Shown: positions 59,742 to 64,000 of the stretch, piece after piece
Layout of the letters: each line of letters opens with the position of its first letter
Position numbering within the stretch: the first letter of the stretch is position 1
Assembly (NCBI RefSeq): GCF_003001695.1
Contig: NZ_PVYX01000003.1
Span: 1 to 64,000 of the forward strand
Source: Flagellimonas meridianipacifica
GTDB taxonomy: Bacteria; Bacteroidota; Bacteroidia; Flavobacteriales; Flavobacteriaceae
Reading direction: 5' to 3'
Length of the DNA stretch: 64,000 nucleotides
Translations under genes and position numbers: made by a program
The notes under the pieces: model-generated
The model's input: the letters and a program-made list of their open reading frames with translations, nothing else
Databases searched by the model: none
What the model was told of the DNA's origin: nothing

Positions 59742-60200
59742 TTAGGATTTTACCTTAACCGTACTTGGCACCAATCCAGTATAGTCACCTCCATTTCGAA
59801 TAACGTCCCTTACTATGGAAGAGCTTATGTACGATTTCCCGGAGGAGGTTAATAAAAACACAGTTTCAATCTCGGATAATTTTCTGTTGGTATGTGCTAT
59901 TGCCTTTTCGAACTCAAAATCCGCGGGGTTACGAAGACCGCGCAAAATAAAATTGGCTCCAACTTCTTTACAGAAATCAACAGTTAGGCCGGTGTAGGTA
60001 AGTACCTTAATTTTGGATTCTTCCTTGAAGGCCTCTTTAATAAAATGCGTTCTTTCCTCTAGACTGAACATATATTTTTTATCGGCATTGATACCTATGG
60101 CGATGATAAGTTCATCAAACAATGTAATTCCCCTGGAGATAATATCGTAATGTCCTAAAGTAAGTGGATCAAAAGAACCTGGGAATATCGCGCGCCTCAT
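59742..60200 (-). CDS. coaD: Phosphopantetheine adenylyltransferase
   Basis: 152 residues. The nucleotidyltransferase motif FPGSFDPLTLGHYDII contains the T/HxGH site, and the C-terminal SSSIVRDVIRNGGDY is the ISSTxxR equivalent. LRGLRNPADFEFEKAIAHTN is CoaD-specific. It makes dephospho-CoA from phosphopantetheine. It lies 29 bp after ddl. The 183-bp gap to the kinase gene (59559-59741) shows nothing I recognise. Confidence 0.96.
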   Translation of the reverse strand: MRRAIFPGSFDPLTLGHYDIISRGITLFDELIIAIGINADKKYMFSLEERTHFIKEAFKEESKIKVLTYTGLTVDFCKEVGANFILRGLRNPADFEFEKAIAHTNRKLSEIETVFLLTSSGKSYISSSIVRDVIRNGGDYTGLVPSTVKVKS

Positions 60201-60229
60201 CTTGGAAAGTTTGTTTAAAAATAGGTATT

Positions 60230-61234
60230 CTAGCGCAAAGCTTCGTCTATTGCACTTTCAAATAATTCAGATAGTTCTATACCTGCAGCCTTTGCCTGTT
60301 GGGGTAAGATACTTTCTTCGGTCAGACCAGGAGTGGTATTAACCTCTAAGAGATAAGGTTCGTCACCTACAAAAATGAATTCACTACGTGAATATCCCTT
60401 TAACCCAATAATTTTATAGATATCCTCAGCAAGCTGGGAAACTTTCTTCCGTTGTTCTTCGTTTATTCTGGCAGGTGTAATTTCCTGCGATTTTCCTTCA
60501 TACTTGGCTTCATAATCAAAAAAATCATTTTCTGAGACAATCTCGGTAATAGGCAAAACGGTTACCTCCCCTTTATAGGTAATCACCCCTACAGATACTT
60601 CAGTACCTTCCAAAAAAGATTCGATAATCACTTGATGGTCTTCTTTAAAGGAATTTTCTATAGCGGTCTTCAATTCTTCCTCTTTGTAGACCTTGGAAAT
60701 CCCATAACTACTGCCGGCCCGATTCGCCTTCACAAAACAAGGTAAACCTACTTTTTCCACAATTCGCTTTTTATCAATTGGGTCTTCTTCGTTCAAATAA
60801 AAGGATGTGGCACATTGAACTCCAAAAGGCTTTAAAGTGCTCAATAAATCCCGTTTGTTAAAGGTTAAAGCGGCCTGATAATGATTGCATGAAGTTTGTG
60901 GAATCCCTAAAAGCTCAAAGTAGGCCTGTAAAAGACCATCCTCACCAGGAGTACCGTGAATGGCATTGAAAACACAATCGAAATTTATTTTTTTTCCATG
61001 AAACGTAATGCTGAAGTCCGATTTATCCACCGGAACTTCTTTATCATCTTCAGTTAGATAGGCCCATATCCCGTTGGTTAAATTCTTACTTCCCTGATTT
61101 TGTAGATAGATGTGGATGCGAAAGACATTGAATTTTTCGCTATCCAAATGTTTATAAACTATACCTCCACTTTTAATGGATATATCATGCTCGCTGGAAT
61201 ATCCTCCCATTACGATTGCAATGTTCTTTTTCAT
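60230..61234 (-). CDS. ddl: D-alanine--D-alanine ligase
   Basis: 334 residues. KKNIAIVMGGYSSEHDISIK starts the N-terminal domain; FNAIHGTPGEDGLLQAYFEL and LPCFVKANRAGSSYGISKVY continue. The ATP-grasp C-terminus has FIFVGDEPYLLEVNTTPGLT. It makes D-Ala-D-Ala for peptidoglycan. It diverges from the PASTA protein across 78 bp and is likely co-transcribed with coaD. Confidence 0.96.
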   Translation of the reverse strand: MKKNIAIVMGGYSSEHDISIKSGGIVYKHLDSEKFNVFRIHIYLQNQGSKNLTNGIWAYLTEDDKEVPVDKSDFSITFHGKKINFDCVFNAIHGTPGEDGLLQAYFELLGIPQTSCNHYQAALTFNKRDLLSTLKPFGVQCATSFYLNEEDPIDKKRIVEKVGLPCFVKANRAGSSYGISKVYKEEELKTAIENSFKEDHQVIIESFLEGTEVSVGVITYKGEVTVLPITEIVSENDFFDYEAKYEGKSQEITPARINEEQRKKVSQLAEDIYKIIGLKGYSRSEFIFVGDEPYLLEVNTTPGLTEESILPQQAKAAGIELSELFESAIDEALR

Positions 61235-61286
61235 CCGGTCGTCGAATATGGCTGGCTCAAAGTAAAGAAAAAAGCATTGGCTTTCC

Positions 61287-61294
61287 TATATTTG
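61287..61294 (+). promoter_or_regulatory. Candidate -7 box (TATATTTG) for the PASTA-rluA-type pair
   Basis: Perfect TAnnTTTG, 18 bp before the ATG at 61313. No TTTG at 19-20 bp upstream, so the site rests on the -7 box. Confidence 0.45.
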
Positions 61295-61312
61295 TCCAGT
61301 TACCTACACGAA

Positions 61313-61900
61313 ATGAGACATTTTTTAAGCTTTTTAAAAAGCAAGACTTTTTTGATTCAGTTGGGATTGGCAGTAGTGGCGGTTGTGCTTATTGGCTATG
61401 GAATATTGAAATGGTTGAAAAGCTCAACCAACCATGGTGAGTTCGTTGAAGTACCGGATTTTTCAAAGATGTCAGTAATTGAAATGAGAAAGGCTGTGGA
61501 AGATGCAGGTTTGCGATACCAAGTATTGGATTCTTCCAATTACAATCCAGAATACCCTCGTTTTTCTATTTTGGAACAGGACCCCCCAGCGGGAAACAAG
61601 GTAAAGTCCAATCGGAAAATATACTTTACCGTAAACCCATCTGGATATAAGAAAGTAACTGTTCCAGACATCATTCAAGTGACCCAACGGAATGCTACTT
61701 CCATGTTGCGTGCGGTAGGTTTGGATGTACAACGGGTTACCTATATCGATGAATTGGGTAAAGACATGGTTTATCAGATGAAGCATAAGGGCAAGTATCT
61801 TAAACCAGGGGATAAAATACCTAAAACCTCCAAGATTGAGCTTATCTGTGGGAACGGTACAGTACCCGCAAAGGCTCGCATTCAGGCAGATTCTCAATAA
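61313..61900 (+). CDS. Membrane-anchored PASTA-domain protein
   Basis: 195 residues from the ATG at 61313; a longer frame runs backwards into ddl. One membrane helix (about 13-32, LIQLGLAVVAVVLIGYGIL) is followed by two PASTA repeats: FVEVPDFSKMSVIEMRKAVE to IYFTVNPSG and KVTVPDIIQVTQRNATSMLR to IELICGNG. PASTA domains bind muropeptides or other beta-lactam-like stems in PBPs and Ser/Thr kinases; here no kinase or PBP domain exists. Position next to ddl fits a cell-wall role. The pseudouridine synthase gene starts one base after its stop. Confidence 0.88.
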   Translation: MRHFLSFLKSKTFLIQLGLAVVAVVLIGYGILKWLKSSTNHGEFVEVPDFSKMSVIEMRKAVEDAGLRYQVLDSSNYNPEYPRFSILEQDPPAGNKVKSNRKIYFTVNPSGYKKVTVPDIIQVTQRNATSMLRAVGLDVQRVTYIDELGKDMVYQMKHKGKYLKPGDKIPKTSKIELICGNGTVPAKARIQADSQ

Positions 61901-61901
61901 T

Positions 61902-62927
61902 ATGGATGCTTCTGCTAATCCTGAGGTTAATCCAGACGAACTTTTTGAGCACTTCCGGTTCACGGCCGCAAAAGGTCAAGAACCACTTCGGGTGGATAAG
62001 TTTTTGATGAATTTCATTGAAAATGCAACCCGAAACAAAATTCAACAGGCTGCCAAGCAAGGACATATTTGGGTGAATGATGCGGTGGTCAAGCAAAATT
62101 ACAAGGTAAAGGCAGGGGATGAGGTAAAGGTCATGTTTGAGCATCCTCCCTATGAGTTTTTGTTGACTCCTGAAGACATTCCTTTGGATATCATTTATGA
62201 GGATGATACACTTTTGGTGGTCAATAAACCTGCAGGTATGGTGGTGCATCCGGGGCATGGAAATTATTCCGGTACGTTAATCAATGCTTTGGTACATCAT
62301 TTTGAAAACCTCCCAAAGAACAGTTCAAATAGACCTGGATTGGTACACCGGATAGATAAGGACACCTCAGGACTTTTGGTAATAGCCAAAACGGAAGAAG
62401 CTATGACTCATTTGGCCAAACAGTTTTTTGATAAAAGCAGCGAGCGTGAATATATGGCATTGGTCTGGGGCAATGTAGAGGAAGATGAGGGAACTGTAGA
62501 AGGACATATCGGGAGAAATCCAAAAAACAGACTCCAGATGACTGTATTTCCTGAGGGTGACAACGGCAAGGAGGCCATTACGCACTATAAGGTATTGGAA
62601 CGTTTTGGATATGTAACCATGGTTTCATGCAAACTGGAAACGGGCAGGACCCACCAAATACGTGTACACATGAAGCATCTGGGACACACACTTTTCAATG
62701 ATGAACGCTATGGTGGCAACAAAATCCTTAAGGGAACAACTTTTACCAAATACAAGCAATTCGTTGAAAACACTTTTAAGATATTACCAAGACAGGCGCT
62801 ACATGCCAAAACCTTAGGCTTTGAACATCCAGAGACAGGAGAATTCATGAAATTTGATTCGGAACTTCCTGAGGATATGAAAAGTGCGATAGAAAAATGG
62901 AGTAATTACGCCAAGCACAATGGCTGA
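61902..62927 (+). CDS. RluA family pseudouridine synthase
   Basis: 341 residues from the ATG at 61902, one base after the PASTA gene. An S4 RNA-binding domain (residues about 25-85, LRVDKFLMNFIENATRNKIQ) is followed by the synthase domain with the catalytic Asp in GLVHRIDKDTSGLLVIAKT. GRTHQIRVHMKHLGHTLFND follows. The sequence is closest to RluD-like enzymes that modify 23S rRNA, but the exact position is not readable. Confidence 0.94.
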   Translation: MDASANPEVNPDELFEHFRFTAAKGQEPLRVDKFLMNFIENATRNKIQQAAKQGHIWVNDAVVKQNYKVKAGDEVKVMFEHPPYEFLLTPEDIPLDIIYEDDTLLVVNKPAGMVVHPGHGNYSGTLINALVHHFENLPKNSSNRPGLVHRIDKDTSGLLVIAKTEEAMTHLAKQFFDKSSEREYMALVWGNVEEDEGTVEGHIGRNPKNRLQMTVFPEGDNGKEAITHYKVLERFGYVTMVSCKLETGRTHQIRVHMKHLGHTLFNDERYGGNKILKGTTFTKYKQFVENTFKILPRQALHAKTLGFEHPETGEFMKFDSELPEDMKSAIEKWSNYAKHNG

Positions 62928-63019
62928 TAAGTTTTTTCAATTCGTCCATTGTTAAACATCATCATGGCCTTCTATTTTAAATGGACTTTCCTTCTTATTT
63001 TTACTGAAAATCACTGAAA

Positions 63020-63781
63020 ATGAAAATTGTAATCTCTCCAGCGAAATCACTAGATTTTGAAACGGCTTTACCAACCAAAAGGTTTAGTGAACCCTTGTTT
63101 TTGGAGCAATCTACCAAATTGAATTCGGTCTTGGCAAAAAAAAAGCCCAAGGCTTTGGCAAAGTTGATGTCCATTTCGGATAGTCTAGCAGAACTGAATT
63201 GGGAGCGAAACCAACAATTTTCCACACCTTTTACTCCAGAAAATGCAAGACCCGCGGTGTACGCCTTCAATGGGGATGTATATCAAGGATTGGATGCATA
63301 TACCATTCCAGAGAACAAGTTGGATAAACTACAAGATACGCTTCGAATCCTTTCTGGACTTTACGGTATTTTGAGGCCCTTGGATTTGATCCAACCCTAT
63401 AGATTGGAAATGGGAACCCAATTGAAGGTGGCTCGAAAAAAGAATTTGTATGAGTTTTGGAAAAAGCAGCTTACGCAGCATATGAATGAAGAACTAGAAG
63501 AGAGTGAGCTTTTTGTAAATCTGGCAAGTAACGAGTATTTTGGAGCCATAGATGAAAAACTTCTCAAAACAAAAGTGATTGCCCCGATTTTCAAAGATTG
63601 GAAAAATGACAATCTGAAGGTGATTAGCTTCTTCGCCAAAAAGGCAAGAGGTTCCATGGTGCGTTATATTTTAGATTCTGACGCCAAAACTCTGGATGAC
63701 ATCAAAGGATTTGATTACGATGGTTATCTATTCAGCCAAGAACATACATTGAAACCCAACCAACCGGTTTTTGTCCGATAA
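63020..63781 (+). CDS. yaaA: Peroxide stress protein YaaA
   Basis: 253 residues. [20 protein letters not shown] at the start, [38 protein letters not shown], and [16 protein letters not shown] are the diagnostic YaaA/DUF328 segments. It lowers free iron and protects DNA during peroxide stress in E. coli. The gene starts 92 bp after the pseudouridine synthase; the uracil-DNA-glycosylase-family frame follows closely. Confidence 0.94.
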   Translation: MKIVISPAKSLDFETALPTKRFSEPLFLEQSTKLNSVLAKKKPKALAKLMSISDSLAELNWERNQQFSTPFTPENARPAVYAFNGDVYQGLDAYTIPENKLDKLQDTLRILSGLYGILRPLDLIQPYRLEMGTQLKVARKKNLYEFWKKQLTQHMNEELEESELFVNLASNEYFGAIDEKLLKTKVIAPIFKDWKNDNLKVISFFAKKARGSMVRYILDSDAKTLDDIKGFDYDGYLFSQEHTLKPNQPVFVR

Positions 63782-63798
63782 ACCCATTTGAAAACCTT

Positions 63799-64000
63799 TT
63801 GTTTTTTCATAAGCATCCGTACGAACCTTTTTTGTTTCCTGAAGCAGAAAAACTTATTGTAGGTACATTACCTCCGCCTAGATTTACCACAGGAGATTTA
63901 AAACCCGACGATGTTGATTTTTGCTATGGAAGTAGGAATGGTATGCTCTGGCCTATTTTGGATAGAATTTTTAATCTGGGATTAAAATATGAAACCACTC
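63799..64000 (+). CDS. Uracil-DNA glycosylase family protein (5' part; continues past window)
   Basis: An open frame runs to the last base. From a TTG at 63799 it reads LFFHKHPYEPFLFPEAEKLI, VGTLPPPRFTTGDLKPDDVD, FCYGSRNGMLWPILDRIFNL and on. This resembles the uracil-DNA glycosylase superfamily in the flavobacterial form whose N-terminus has HKHPYEPF. No ATG is available; the frame is also open back into yaaA, so TTG at 63799 is the best start. The catalytic C-terminal part is outside the window. Confidence 0.7.
   Translation, partial: MFFHKHPYEPFLFPEAEKLIVGTLPPPRFTTGDLKPDDVDFCYGSRNGMLWPILDRIFNLGLKYETT

Noticed and set aside
1..64000. Prophage, insertion sequence or CRISPR
   Set aside because: No transposase, integrase, phage structural gene or spaced repeat array was found; the repeats near the left edge are coding.

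Overview
The window looks like chromosomal DNA of a marine-type Flavobacteriaceae (Bacteroidota), probably near Muricauda/Allomuricauda. Evidence: a T9SS gliding-associated type-B sorting domain, the near absence of Shine-Dalgarno sequences, several Bacteroidota -7 boxes (TAnnTTTG), DUF6702, DUF1573 and DUF4174 proteins, paired photolyases with a DUF2256 protein, and a kynurenine-route KMO and KynU. The DNA is moderately AT-rich and densely coding. Genes are often joined by 1-30 bp overlaps and no stretch without a gene exceeds about 215 bp. I saw no rRNA, tRNA, CRISPR array, insertion sequence or prophage.

Layout. 1-3.7 kb (minus strand): surface-protein locus with two secreted proteins sharing one head domain, one carrying 55-residue collagen-like repeats (cut by the window edge) and one carrying perfect internal repeats, separated by a T9SS-sorted protein. 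3.9-6.8 kb: three tandem secreted carboxypeptidase-regulatory-like paralogs and a DUF6702 protein. 6.9-10.7 kb: M1 peptidase, TatA, PAP2 phosphatase, O-methyltransferase. 10.8-15.6 kb: GNAT, kynureninase, AraC regulator, aldo/keto reductase, MFS transporter. 15.6-19.8 kb: outer-envelope proteins, then ECF sigma, a 62-aa protein, MscS and a ClpP paralog. 19.9-25 kb: photolyase operon (flavin reductase, DUF2256, CRY-DASH, FeS photolyase) diverging from KMO. 25-33 kb: DoxX-like, DUF4174, coiled-coil protein, Nif3-like, LpxK, hybrid histidine kinase, GAPDH, LipA. 33-37.8 kb: two ECF sigma factors, one with an anti-sigma factor, then MurB and an aminotransferase. 37.9-48.3 kb: aspartyl-protease/PDZ protein, DUF1573, ValS, a sugar-activation cluster (Gfo/Idh/MocA, GHMP kinase, nucleotidyltransferase), dienelactone hydrolase and sterol desaturase-like proteins. 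48.3-53 kb: ACBP, Psd, CdsA, LUD, FtsH, RsfS operon. 53-64 kb: BirA, SRPBCC, PyrE, NUDIX, M14 peptidase, a two-component pair, CoaD-Ddl, PASTA protein, RluA-type synthase, YaaA and a truncated uracil-DNA-glycosylase-family gene.

Most of the window is housekeeping. The parts that may hold undescribed biology are the repeat-rich surface locus, the three-paralog secreted operon, the sigma/62-aa/MscS unit, the photolyase operon with its tiny cysteine-rich protein, the orphan kinase-nucleotidyltransferase cluster, and a nested hairpin upstream of a sigma factor. All calls come from reading translated sequence and motifs. No database search was run.
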